A stretch of DNA of 64,000 bases from Pseudomonas fluorescens (lineage in GTDB: Bacteria; Pseudomonadota; Gammaproteobacteria; Pseudomonadales; Pseudomonadaceae). Below, one piece after another: positions 1-7,640 of the stretch (position 1 is the first letter of the stretch; every line of letters starts with the position of its first letter). The position numbers and the translations under genes were made by a program. A model generated the notes under the pieces. That model did not search any database and had not been told where the DNA came from. It saw nothing but the letters and a program-made list of their open reading frames with translations. The stretch is taken from contig NZ_JAGGOG010000019.1 of assembly GCF_018614655.1 (NCBI RefSeq), forward strand, positions 181,021-245,020, in the 5' to 3' direction.

Positions 1-445
1 GGACACGTTGCCTAAGCTCCGCTAACATATCCTCTGAAAGAATAAGTGCCTCGAGCATAGGATCGTGACTGCCTGGAATACTGTCAAGAGTTCGAAAGGC
101 CTTATCATGTTGTTTTAGTCTACTCACAACAGACAAGGTATGCTCATACTCTTCGCAAAGCCCAAGCCTCTTATCCACAGGAGAAAAACACAAATAGCAA
201 ATTTTGACATAAGCCTCAATTATAGGGCGCACTAATATTTGAGCATCCCATATCGCCCCCAACTTTATCAGCTCAACAACAGCTTCGCTTCTCGCAGCCA
301 TAAAATTAAACAGACCGCCACAAATAGCAACAAGTTTAGGCTCAGCTTTTCTATGCAACACTGCTATTTCTATAGCAAGATCAGCACATTCATTTTGAAA
401 CCTAAGAAACCGATCAATTATTTTTACAAGACTTTCGTCACACAT
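1..445 (-). CDS. DUF5677-like protein, incomplete at the window edge
   Basis: An open frame runs on the minus strand from an ATG at 445 through the left edge of the window (148 codons visible) with no stop, so the 3' part of the gene is outside. An AAGGGA stretch lies about 5 bases before the ATG and an in-frame stop sits just upstream, which fixes the start. The visible protein has a helical N-terminal part and a stretch near residues 65-80 (WDAQILVRPIIEAYVKI) of the kind found in the DUF5677 family: a Trp, an Arg and a Glu in an amphipathic helix. The biochemical role of that family is not settled to my knowledge; members are frequent on genomic islands. The family name is from memory, not from a search. 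Confidence 0.7.
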   Translation of the reverse strand, partial: MCDESLVKIIDRFLRFQNECADLAIEIAVLHRKAEPKLVAICGGLFNFMAARSEAVVELIKLGAIWDAQILVRPIIEAYVKICYLCFSPVDKRLGLCEEYEHTLSVVSRLKQHDKAFRTLDSIPGSHDPMLEALILSEDMLAELRQRV

Positions 446-599
446 ACAATCCCTTTCAACTACTTAGCGCCGCAGCGAACGATATAAACGTTCAGACCAA
501 ACTGAGCAGCGACACATCAAAGAAACTTTAAGCCCTCTCTTAAAATTCATCCTAGGAAGGCCGCCGCTTAGTCCTACGCGAATGGTCTTCCTCAGATTC

Positions 600-2189
600 T
601 CAGGCCATTAAACCAACGGTTTCAACCTCAAAACGCTTCACCATAGAAAACTCCTTAACGGGCTTCAGCCTTAAACTTATAGGGTCGCCATCTTTGAACT
701 GAGTCGACTTATTTCTAATCTTGATGGTAACTCCTTTTACGTAGAGTACCAGCTTAGGTAGTCGAATGAGTTGACCGAAGATAGCTAGGGCATCTTCCTC
801 ATTCTGAACAAACCGCATAGATATAGGTTCACCAGATTTGAATACGGAGATCTGCTCTAGTTTGCTGTCGTAGATGACATCAAAGCTCAGCGATTTTTTT
901 GCATTTTTTCTCGGAATCTGACCGAGCCCCTCAAGAGTAAGACGAACATCATCAAGATCCGCTATGTCCGCGCTCGTGAAAGTAACGTGCCGGGTGAAAT
1001 AAACTTGCTTCCCCAGCAACATCGAGACGCTTCTTGCAAGCGTTGTGTAAGTCAGTAGGGCATTCATATGCTTGATCTCTGAAGCACACGACCCAAATTG
1101 ACTCACTCCGCCGAAGACAACCTCTCCCTTGAGTTCAAGAATCACGGAAAGCTCCCAGCCGGCAACCAGCCGCTCATAGAGCTTTGCCATTTTGCTCAGG
1201 TAGGGGAGCCTGCATAGAGGCGAGCTTTCCCACTGATTAAGATCAAGGTTGAGTTTAAGCGTTTGGGGGCCCCCTTCACTGGTGAATTTCTTGTTGAAAC
1301 TGATGTTAATTAAGCCTTCCATCGCTTGCCCCTCAAAGCGCATGGACTTTCTGCCGGCAGTAATCTCGCCCGGCATTTCAGTGAAGAAATCTACCATGTT
1401 CGTCTTTGGGTCTATGAGTTCGATCCGCGCCAGCACGTGATGGGTCGCTGGGGTTAAAACAAGTTTTCCTACATTCCGATCTTCTGCAGAGAATATGTGT
1501 TCGAGCAGTTTCGACCCCTCCACGGAGGTGTCACAGATATCTATCTCGAGTGATTTCCCATGATCAATGAGCGCTCGGTATCCATCCAGATAGCCGGGGC
1601 TTGCGTTCATTTTGACCTTGAATCGGACATCCACTGATTCCTTCGCGTTGATCTCAAAGCAGGAAACGCCTTTGATCAGGCTGGAAGTGACACTAAAACG
1701 ATTGTCGAGGCCTTCGAGGTATATCTCATTGGCCCGATGAACGTTGGTGATGGCATTGGCCAGGAAGGTCTTGGAAGGCATCTGTGTGGTAGCTTGAAGC
1801 AGCAGGGCTATACCGTCATCGGGGGAAGGTGGTTTTTTACCGAGTCGCTCCATGGCCCGCTTTTCTGCCTGGGTTTTCCAGACCCTAAGTTTTGAGGCAG
1901 GGAATAGATCGACGTCGCGGTCAATCATGATCGAGCAATTGGCACAGAGCCAAAGGCCATTATCGAAGTGCATGCGTTCTTCGCGAGTCATCTTCTCGTC
2001 GTAGCGCTTGCCGCCCGGCGATGCAGCATGAATGTGGGCAGCCACCCCTTCACTGGTGATCCCCAGAGCGCCGCAGGGTGCGCTGGTTGGGGCGTCGCAA
2101 GTTGGGTTGGAGCAGTGGCTTCCTGTCCTCAGGCGCAGGACGTTGATAGTCGATTGGAGAAACTCATCTCGTTTGTTCGCAGTTTTCAA
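600..2189 (-). CDS. HNH-type nuclease domain protein with a large unrecognised C-terminal region
   Basis: The protein has 529 residues. The first 110 look like a zinc-bound HNH nuclease: C26 and C31 (CSNPTC), an AHIHAASPGG segment (H52, H54), N77 in FDNGLWLCANC with C82 and C85, then IDRD and FPASKLRVWK. Such modules cut DNA in restriction and abortive-infection systems. Residues about 130-529 are mostly polar, probably beta-rich, and match nothing I recognise; they may be a sensor or target-binding part. No ATG lies in frame before the zinc motif, so the start must be TTG at 2189, with only a weak ribosome site. It is divergent from the gene starting near 2376. A defence role is inferred from domain and location only. 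Confidence 0.7.
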   Translation of the reverse strand: MKTANKRDEFLQSTINVLRLRTGSHCSNPTCDAPTSAPCGALGITSEGVAAHIHAASPGGKRYDEKMTREERMHFDNGLWLCANCSIMIDRDVDLFPASKLRVWKTQAEKRAMERLGKKPPSPDDGIALLLQATTQMPSKTFLANAITNVHRANEIYLEGLDNRFSVTSSLIKGVSCFEINAKESVDVRFKVKMNASPGYLDGYRALIDHGKSLEIDICDTSVEGSKLLEHIFSAEDRNVGKLVLTPATHHVLARIELIDPKTNMVDFFTEMPGEITAGRKSMRFEGQAMEGLINISFNKKFTSEGGPQTLKLNLDLNQWESSPLCRLPYLSKMAKLYERLVAGWELSVILELKGEVVFGGVSQFGSCASEIKHMNALLTYTTLARSVSMLLGKQVYFTRHVTFTSADIADLDDVRLTLEGLGQIPRKNAKKSLSFDVIYDSKLEQISVFKSGEPISMRFVQNEEDALAIFGQLIRLPKLVLYVKGVTIKIRNKSTQFKDGDPISLRLKPVKEFSMVKRFEVETVGLMA

Positions 2190-2375
2190 ATCAAGTATCC
2201 GACTTCGTGCTCGACATGAGGTGGATTATACCTGCGAATCAGGCCAGAGGCGGCCTAGGGCCATCCTGTATCTACCTCCAGTAAAAACGTCATAGTGTTG
2301 GCATCAATTACGCTGGCGACGATAAGCGGATACATGCATTCTAGAGCCATCATCCACTCCATGATGGAAACAGGC

Positions 2376-3278
2376 ATGCTGAGAAAAGCGGCAAAATTTG
2401 TCTTTGATTCGATCCGAGAAGATCTTGGATATCCATCATCCCTAGTGAATCTTATCGCCCAAGAACAAGGTCTTAACGCGCACCTGGTTGAGCATAACAA
2501 AGGGATCTCTTCTTGCGAGGTCGTGAAGTGGAATGAGTTCGGTGATCTGCCTTACGAGCGCAGCCGTCCAACCCGCCGCCGACTGAACGGCTGGGGTTAT
2601 TCTCCAGGCTCACATCGTAACTACGGCTCTATTGATCTTCACCGTGATGACTTGTTGAACCTTGGTACAACTCAGGAGTGCCCTGATTGGGTTTGCGATA
2701 TTCAAGATGTCGATGGTTTCTCCGCTTCCAAGTCAGAGTTACGCCACTTCAAAAGCATGGATACGATGGTCGAGCGTAACTCCAAAGAGATGATCAATGA
2801 AATCACTGCTGAGAAGCTTTCCGAAAACCTAGCTTGGGATGAGATTCGAATCATCAGCCGGGTGGATCATGACTTCTTTCAGACCTGGTCTTGGGATGGT
2901 CGAGTTTTCTTGATGAACAGCGGCGGCTCCCACCATTTTGCTGCAGCTAAGTACATAGCTACCCGTATCGGCGCGAAGGTGCCGCTCAAAGGTAAGTACC
3001 ACGTTCATGGCATCAACCAGGCAGCCCTGGCAAGCCTTAGGCGTGATTTCGACATCTACGTGATGTCATCGCACTACAAACACCAAAATGGCTTCCACGA
3101 GGCTATGAGGAACTTCCAGGCCACTTACTACTGGAAGGATCTTCCTCGTCCCTACACAGAGCAGTGTGCGGTGTTTCTACCAAAGGCGGAGAAAAAGTCG
3201 GCCAGGGTCGCGAAGATTCTGCATGAGACCGGGTTCCAAGACCTGGGGATCTATCTCAAGAATCTAAGCACCAAGTAA
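2376..3278 (+). CDS. Protein of unknown function with a GGSHHFAAA motif
   Basis: The frame is open from a GTG at 2295, but the ATG at 2376 is preceded by a GGAAA ribosome site at good spacing, which gives a 300-residue protein. ATG codons at 2334 and 2361 are alternatives. The sequence is soluble, without membrane segments. A conserved-looking block in the middle (VDHDFFQTWSWDGRVFLMNS followed by GGSHHFAAAKYIA) suggests a binding or catalytic site with paired histidines. It resembles a family of uncharacterised gammaproteobacterial proteins (possibly DUF6685; from memory, unsure). Its upstream neighbour, the HNH gene, is read the opposite way. Confidence 0.7.
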   Translation: MLRKAAKFVFDSIREDLGYPSSLVNLIAQEQGLNAHLVEHNKGISSCEVVKWNEFGDLPYERSRPTRRRLNGWGYSPGSHRNYGSIDLHRDDLLNLGTTQECPDWVCDIQDVDGFSASKSELRHFKSMDTMVERNSKEMINEITAEKLSENLAWDEIRIISRVDHDFFQTWSWDGRVFLMNSGGSHHFAAAKYIATRIGAKVPLKGKYHVHGINQAALASLRRDFDIYVMSSHYKHQNGFHEAMRNFQATYYWKDLPRPYTEQCAVFLPKAEKKSARVAKILHETGFQDLGIYLKNLSTK

Positions 3279-3375
3279 ATTGTTGTCGGACTGGGTTTAA
3301 AATTTACCAGTCACCCCACCGATCACTCTAATTTTTCCAGCTGCTACGCTTTCCTCTTCATGGAGGAATCCCACG

Positions 3376-3597
3376 ATGCCAAATTCAGACCTGCTTCCTT
3401 CCCTGCTTTTCAAGATCAACGAAAATCAACTCGCTCTTGAAGCTGCCATCATGGAGCTCTCAAATTGGGTAGAGCAGCGAGGATCCGCGGACGTCGCCGA
3501 CAACGTGCGCGGAGCCTTGGCCACAATCGATAAAAACGAAGAGTTCATCAAAATGACGCTCGCGGTGCTCATGACACCGGAGTGGCCCACCCTATAG
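3376..3597 (+). CDS. Small hypothetical protein, 73 residues
   Basis: The ATG at 3376 is preceded by a strong GGAGG site about 8 bases upstream, which supports a real gene. The product is acidic and helical, without cysteines or membrane segments: an amphipathic stretch (ENQLALEAAIMELSNWVEQR) followed by a second helix (VADNVRGALATIDKNEEFIK). It follows the 300-residue protein on the same strand after 97 bases. I do not recognise a family. A DNA-mimic or small partner protein is possible but not shown. Confidence 0.6.
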   Translation: MPNSDLLPSLLFKINENQLALEAAIMELSNWVEQRGSADVADNVRGALATIDKNEEFIKMTLAVLMTPEWPTL

Positions 3598-3775
3598 TCA
3601 ACGGTCGGCAGGTTGTATCAAGCAACCTCGATCAACGCGATACCCATCGAACCAACCACTCTGCTGCACCTGAACTCTCTCCGCTTCAGGCAGCCAATTC
3701 CGACTTCAGATAAGCGCTCAGGACTCTCCTAGGCCGCTGCTGATCAAGCAGCACTCATTGCTCACAAAGAATTGG

Positions 3776-4102
3776 CTAAGTGATAGGTTTGACGGACACA
3801 ACGTCGAAATACCTGAACTTCTTCTTTTTAGCCTCATTCTTCGCCTCCTGCTCCGCGACAAGAGTGCTCAATGTGTTCGCGTCATAAATGAACACTTCTA
3901 CGTCGCCTTCAAATTCCCTTGTCACGTGAAGCACCACCCTGAGCTTCGGCGAAAGCGGTTTAGCAACCGCGCGGGGCTTTGGGCTAGGCCGCTTGGCAAG
4001 AGACTCTGGCTCGAGTTGTTTTGGTGGTGCCTCGAGTATGGGTTGGTTTGAGGAGCCGAATAGCGCCTGGCGCATTTCTTCCTCACTCAGTTCTGCGCTC
4101 AT
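3776..4102 (-). CDS. Hypothetical island protein with Pro/Lys-rich middle
   Basis: The product has 108 residues. A short acidic helical start (MSAELSEEEMRQALFGS) is followed by a proline- and lysine-rich linker (residues about 20-50) and a compact, probably alpha/beta C-terminal part (LRVVLHVTREFEGDVEVFIY ... FRYFDVVSVKPIT). The start is ATG at 4102 with a weak ribosome site. Proteins with this kind of start are common cargo of Pseudomonas integrative elements in my memory, with no known role. No partner gene is evident next to it. Confidence 0.55.
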   Translation of the reverse strand: MSAELSEEEMRQALFGSSNQPILEAPPKQLEPESLAKRPSPKPRAVAKPLSPKLRVVLHVTREFEGDVEVFIYDANTLSTLVAEQEAKNEAKKKKFRYFDVVSVKPIT

Positions 4103-4419
4103 TTAGGATTTCTCGTCGCTATAAAGTGGAGGCGTGGTATTCAACACACAAAGCCGACATTACAGACCCTTATGGCCTGCAGTTGTATCTGAGCGGCTCG
4201 TGGCGCGCAAATATCACATACCCTACGAAACAGTTGCGGTTACCCCATGATCCTCTCCGTGGAAGGTCTTACGTGAGTCAGCCTTTCTGAAAAAGGATTA
4301 GCAGGTGCGCCTCAGCTTCGCTGCACTAAAATCCGAGCCAGCAAACCCGCCCCACGACCTAATTTGACCCTTTGCCATCAAACGGTACGTTGAGCAATAA
4401 CCGGCAAAGGAAGGGCTGT
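4103..4419. other. Intergenic stretch without a supported gene
   Basis: No reading frame here looks like a protein. At 4374-4411 an 8-bp inverted repeat (CCTTTGCC / GGCAAAGG) with a 22-base loop lies just past the end of the TIR gene and could slow transcription, but it lacks a U-tract. Confidence 0.4.
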
Positions 4420-5289
4420 TTAACCGCGCATGACCTTATTCCAATCGATTTCATAGCCGGCGTCCTGCAGTTCCCGGCTTAAGGCTTGTTTCCAACCTTC
4501 ATCATTCATTGACGCCCAGACGACGCCCGCAAAATCACTCGGAATTTCCAAGGAGCCTCGCTTCAGCGCACACACCTTGTCTCTGCCTAAGTACCCCAAG
4601 AAATAACCCAACTCAAGAAGCACGTTCTGGCGAGCGCGAGGCTCCAACGTGCCACCGTTCGCGCACCCTTGGTCGTCAGGCGTGAGGAGTACGACAGCAA
4701 AGCCAACCTCCCGGTGACTCTCGATTTTTTCTATGATCGTTCGTCCCCGGTTCGCTTGCTCATGCAAGATAACTGGCTCAATGCCAAGTTTTTCTAGAAA
4801 GCGAGCAACTGATTCTCTAGCCCCTTCGTCGTGTCCGTGCACCACAAAAACTTTCCGAGACAAAGGGCCGGGAGCCGGCGCAGCCGTCTCAGGCAAAGAC
4901 AAATGGTTCAAGTCGTCCAAATCCTCGTTGAGGCTCCGCTGAGCCTGCTGAAGTAAGGCAATAGAGCTCTTGATTTTACGACCAATAGAGCCAACGTAAT
5001 CCGGCCTATCTCCCCTACTAATATACCTTGGGTAATATCCAAGGCCAGTTGCGCTTTGAAACGTCAAATAAGCTGTAGTGTTATCCCCGAAGCATCTGAT
5101 AAGCGTGTCTTTAATCGCAACCTCAAGCGCCTTTAGGTCAGGTGTGCTCCCCCCACGGACGGTATTCACATCGAAGGCCTGAAGCTCGTCAATGCGGTCT
5201 GAAAGACGAACTAGGTTGCGCTCAATATCTTGAGATGAGAGCACCAGTTTTGGTTCCGCTGCAGTTAATGTGGACGTCTTTTGAGTCAT
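4420..5289 (-). CDS. TIR-domain (PF10137, CAP12/Pycsar-effector type) protein
   Basis: The product is 289 residues from ATG 5289. The frame stays open back to 5544, but those extra 85 residues look like random sequence, whereas MTQKTS onward reads as protein, with AAAGGA about 13 bases upstream. Residues 20-130 are helical. Residues 146-289 are a TIR fold of the predicted nucleotide-binding family PF10137: VFVVHGHDEGARES (147-160), LHEQANRGRTIIEKIE with putative catalytic E187, LLTPDD (201-206), RARQNVLLELGYFLG (218-232) and a PSDFAGVVW block. TIR domains of this kind degrade NAD+ after infection sensing in CBASS and Pycsar. No cyclase gene is adjacent, so it may act alone or with an unlinked partner. 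Confidence 0.85.
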   Translation of the reverse strand: MTQKTSTLTAAEPKLVLSSQDIERNLVRLSDRIDELQAFDVNTVRGGSTPDLKALEVAIKDTLIRCFGDNTTAYLTFQSATGLGYYPRYISRGDRPDYVGSIGRKIKSSIALLQQAQRSLNEDLDDLNHLSLPETAAPAPGPLSRKVFVVHGHDEGARESVARFLEKLGIEPVILHEQANRGRTIIEKIESHREVGFAVVLLTPDDQGCANGGTLEPRARQNVLLELGYFLGYLGRDKVCALKRGSLEIPSDFAGVVWASMNDEGWKQALSRELQDAGYEIDWNKVMRG

Positions 5290-5893
5290 GGAGTGCGCAT
5301 TCCTTTGAGGCGGTTGCCCATTATTGCCCATACCTAGCCTGGAAGGCACCCACCGGTGGCTGCAGGCCGAGATCACTCGTTCATCATCGAGCACGTTGGT
5401 GTAGCTGCTCTGGCAAAAGCGGCGAAAACCAAGAAGCTGAAAGTCTGCACTTCCAGGCACTAACGTTGAAGGTTTGCTGCAGAGGCTGTACGGAGCCACC
5501 ATCGCCAACTGATGGGCATTGAAGCAAATCGAGTTTTTGGGCACATCCCTTTTCTCGGAAATTAAGCGCCAGCGAGTACGAATCTCAATATGTACAGGGC
5601 ACTTTGCATAAAAAATCGACGAATTGAACAGCGCTCTTTGTTTGGGCTTATAAATTTTTTACCCATTTTTTGTCTGCGCTAAGTTGACTTTCTGTCAACT
5701 TGCACCTCTACAGACCACGATTATATTGAACTACTTGAACGTATATACAGTATGTTTTTGTGAAAGTATCTTGCGCGTCTATTCTTCAGATAAATTTATC
5801 TGCCCTCCTGCGCCTTGATTTTATCGTTTCATCAGCTAACAATCGACGAATTGAGATTGTGATTCAATAAATTCTTTGAGAGCAAAGACGCGC
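5290..5893. other. Long AT-rich intergenic region with repeats and a likely promoter
   Basis: Six hundred bases separate the TIR gene and the small paralog pair. The segment 5290-5544 is open on the minus strand but does not look coding. The rest is AT-rich. A 14-base direct repeat (AATCGACGAATTGA) occurs at 5614-5627 and 5841-5854, and a perfect palindrome lies at 5681-5701 (listed separately). I see no RNA gene I can name, but an untranslated RNA cannot be excluded. Confidence 0.4.
5681..5712 (+). promoter_or_regulatory. Palindromic operator over a candidate -35 box
   Basis: AAGTTGAC and GTCAACTT form a perfect 8-bp inverted repeat around a TTTCT spacer (5681-5701). The left arm contains TTGACT (5684-5689), a good -35 box, and TCTACA at 5707-5712 lies 17 bases further as a weak -10. 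The arrangement suggests a promoter reading toward the small paralog genes that a dimeric regulator could block. The regulator is not identified. Confidence 0.45.
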
Positions 5894-6172
5894 ATGAGAT
5901 ACAATATTTTTTATACAATTGTGGATACCACTGTTGACGCCTACTCAATGGCAGACCCTGAGAATTTCTGTGGAATTCAATCCGATTTTATTGATACCGA
6001 GAACCATCCGCTATACAAACATTGCCGAAACATCCGTGAAATCGAGGTTTCTTACGAGCGATACCGAAACTTTCCAACAAGTGATGAGGACGTGTACTTC
6101 CCAACAATGAAGGTAAAAGTCCTTCGAGTAGACCACGCACCGGACATCAAACGAAAGTCACCAACCGCATAA
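5894..6172 (+). CDS. Small protein of unknown family, first of a tandem paralog pair
   Basis: The start is set at ATG 5894 rather than 5876 because from here the protein aligns end to end with its downstream neighbour: M-[RK]-[YF]...Y..VDT at the start, then HPLYKHCRNIREIEVSYERY, then a closing KVKVL block. The product is 92 residues, soluble and rich in aromatic and acidic residues. The neighbour at 6229 has matching blocks in the same order, so the two come from an old duplication. I do not recognise the family and can assign no function. Base composition is low-GC like the rest of the island. Confidence 0.7.
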   Translation: MRYNIFYTIVDTTVDAYSMADPENFCGIQSDFIDTENHPLYKHCRNIREIEVSYERYRNFPTSDEDVYFPTMKVKVLRVDHAPDIKRKSPTA

Positions 6173-6228
6173 GAAATATCCCCATCAGCGCATGATGCCC
6201 ACGATGAGTATGGAGATTTGGGCCTCAT

Positions 6229-6474
6229 ATGAAATTTTTGATCAGCTACTTGTATGTTGATACAGCTTTTAGCGACAGTGAATTGCTGAGCGCGCTGGCT
6301 GATAGCGTTATTTACCATGACGTCGTCGATGCGACCGACCCTTTATATCATCAGTGTGCGAATCTGAAGGAGATCGAGGCTCAGTACGAAGGGATGCAAA
6401 ACTATCCGGATGAAGGCGACGAAGCAACCTGGCGCGCATTCAGGTTGAAGGTTCTGAAAATGGAACTACTGTAG
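6229..6474 (+). CDS. Small protein of unknown family, second of a tandem paralog pair
   Basis: The product is 81 residues from ATG 6229, 56 bases after the first copy. The shared blocks are MKFLISYLYVDT at the start, DPLYHQCANLKEIEAQYEGM in the middle and FRLKVLKME at the end; the first copy has MRYNIFYTIVDT, HPLYKHCRNIREIEVSYERY and MKVKVLRVD. Overall identity is perhaps a third, so they diverged long ago and may have distinct roles. Both are probably read from the promoter near 5684. The function is unknown. Confidence 0.7.
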   Translation: MKFLISYLYVDTAFSDSELLSALADSVIYHDVVDATDPLYHQCANLKEIEAQYEGMQNYPDEGDEATWRAFRLKVLKMELL

Positions 6475-6496
6475 CTATTCCAGTAATATGACCATT

Positions 6497-6549
6497 GGCG
6501 CAAGCATTGTTTTAAAAAAGGCATTATCTCTTTATCAAACGCTTGCGCC
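6497..6549. repeat. 9-bp perfect inverted repeat after the paralog pair
   Basis: GGCGCAAGC (6497-6505) and GCTTGCGCC (6541-6549) are exact reverse complements around a 35-base AT-rich loop. It lies 22 bases after the second paralog. The long loop and lack of a U-tract make a simple terminator unlikely; a protein site or RNA hairpin is possible. Confidence 0.45.
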
Positions 6550-6632
6550 GGATTTATTCAGGATATCGAGTTTCACCGATGAGCCTAGTCGCCTTCCCCG
6601 AAACGGAACCTGCCCAATCAGATGCACACGCT

Positions 6633-7016
6633 CTACTGCACCACAGGGGCCGTAAAGACATAGCGGCTCTGCCTAGCTCGCAGGAATGTCCTGAGGCTAG
6701 CCCTACCGTAACCGCGCTTAAAGGTTGCCACAACGTAACGCGAGTTCATCGTGGTGAGTACCCAGAATTTCCCCTCTTTTCTCGCGAAGCAAATTTCTGA
6801 TGTCCGCACGAAATGCCCGTCTGCGAACCGCCCAAGCTGGTTGTGCTTATCGTGGCCAAAGACCACACCGATCGCCGTACAAGAAGAGATGAACACATCG
6901 CTAAGGTATGCGGTGATGGGTTCTTCGAATAACTGAGCGTCTGCTTGGGCAATGCGTTTCAGATGAAAATCTGTAAGGCGTTTACCATGCAGCTCTATGT
7001 TGATGGTGTTCAGCAT
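6633..7016 (-). CDS. Hypothetical protein, 127 residues
   Basis: The ATG at 7016 has a GGGAG ribosome site about 8 bases upstream, which supports the start. The protein is mixed alpha/beta, with a basic C-terminal tail (FKRGYGRASLRTFLRARQSR) that could bind nucleic acid. The central part (YLSDVFISSCTAIGVVFGHD ... GRFADGHFVRTSEI) resembles nothing I can name. It is the last of four minus-strand genes (8768 to 6633) spaced by about 90-110 bases, each probably with its own promoter. The region just upstream has four TGTAAC-type half-sites. Confidence 0.55.
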   Translation of the reverse strand: MLNTINIELHGKRLTDFHLKRIAQADAQLFEEPITAYLSDVFISSCTAIGVVFGHDKHNQLGRFADGHFVRTSEICFARKEGKFWVLTTMNSRYVVATFKRGYGRASLRTFLRARQSRYVFTAPVVQ

Positions 7017-7047
7017 TTAACCGCTCCCAGATGCATATTCATTGGGC

Positions 7048-7107
7048 TGTAACTCGACGTTTAGAATGTAACAATGGCAATGTTACAGTGGGAAAAATCG
7101 TGTTACA
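7048..7107. promoter_or_regulatory. Cluster of TGTAAC/GTTACA half-sites
   Basis: TGTAAC at 7048, TGTAACA at 7067-7073, TGTTACA at 7081-7087 and TGTTACA at 7101-7107. The second and third form a perfect 7-bp inverted repeat with a 7-base spacer. They fill the short space before the start of the gene at 7016 and look like a binding array for a dimeric regulator. The regulator is not identified. Confidence 0.45.
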
Positions 7108-7128
7108 TGCTTGGGAAACCTTGCGTTT

Positions 7129-7551
7129 TTAGTAAATCTTCCGAAGGTTTGTCAGAGTGCTGGCATCGAAGGTCGGATCGTGAACGTCGACGTACACGGC
7201 ACCGCTCTCAACCTCCAGCAAACAAACGGGAACCTCGTTTTTGTCATAGCCGACAGACACTGACATTAACTTTTCCATGCGCCAGCTCTTGCCATTATTG
7301 ATCCACGGCGGCGTGACGACCTGGAGCTCATCTACGACAAAATCTTCGCCTTGCGCTGTGATGAGTTCGAACAGTTTCGTCTCATCATTAAGCATCTCCA
7401 CTTGGGAAACAAATCGATCCTCGTGACGCTGCTTAATGCTGACGTGATACCAGTGCGTCGCTAAGCTCCGAGACACCGCGTGCCAGTGCGCAAGGCCTTC
7501 TCCAAACATCCCTGGAAGCCCGGCCATTTCATCAGTGTGAGTTCTGAACAT
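7129..7551 (-). CDS. Hypothetical protein, up to 140 residues
   Basis: The frame opens at ATG 7551; in-frame Met codons at residues 9 and 15 are alternatives because no clear ribosome site precedes the first. The protein is acidic and soluble, with a likely beta-rich C-terminal half (WRMEKLMSVSVGYDKNEVPV, then VCLLEVESGAVYVDVHDPTF). No family is recognised. Codon use and base composition match the other island genes. Confidence 0.55.
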   Translation of the reverse strand: MFRTHTDEMAGLPGMFGEGLAHWHAVSRSLATHWYHVSIKQRHEDRFVSQVEMLNDETKLFELITAQGEDFVVDELQVVTPPWINNGKSWRMEKLMSVSVGYDKNEVPVCLLEVESGAVYVDVHDPTFDASTLTNLRKIY

Positions 7552-7640
7552 ATCGTGTCTCGGATTAAACCATCGTCAAAGCAATGCCTAAGCATAGAGG
7601 CAGTACAAAGGTTATTCAGCAGAGGAATGCTGCGTCCTAT

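Noticed and set aside
4374..4411. Terminator of the TIR gene
   Set aside because: The 8-bp repeat has a 22-base loop and no U-tract, so I do not call it a terminator.
5290..5544. N-terminal extension of the TIR protein
   Set aside because: The 85 extra residues look non-coding, have no ribosome site at 5544, and the family usually starts near the chosen ATG.
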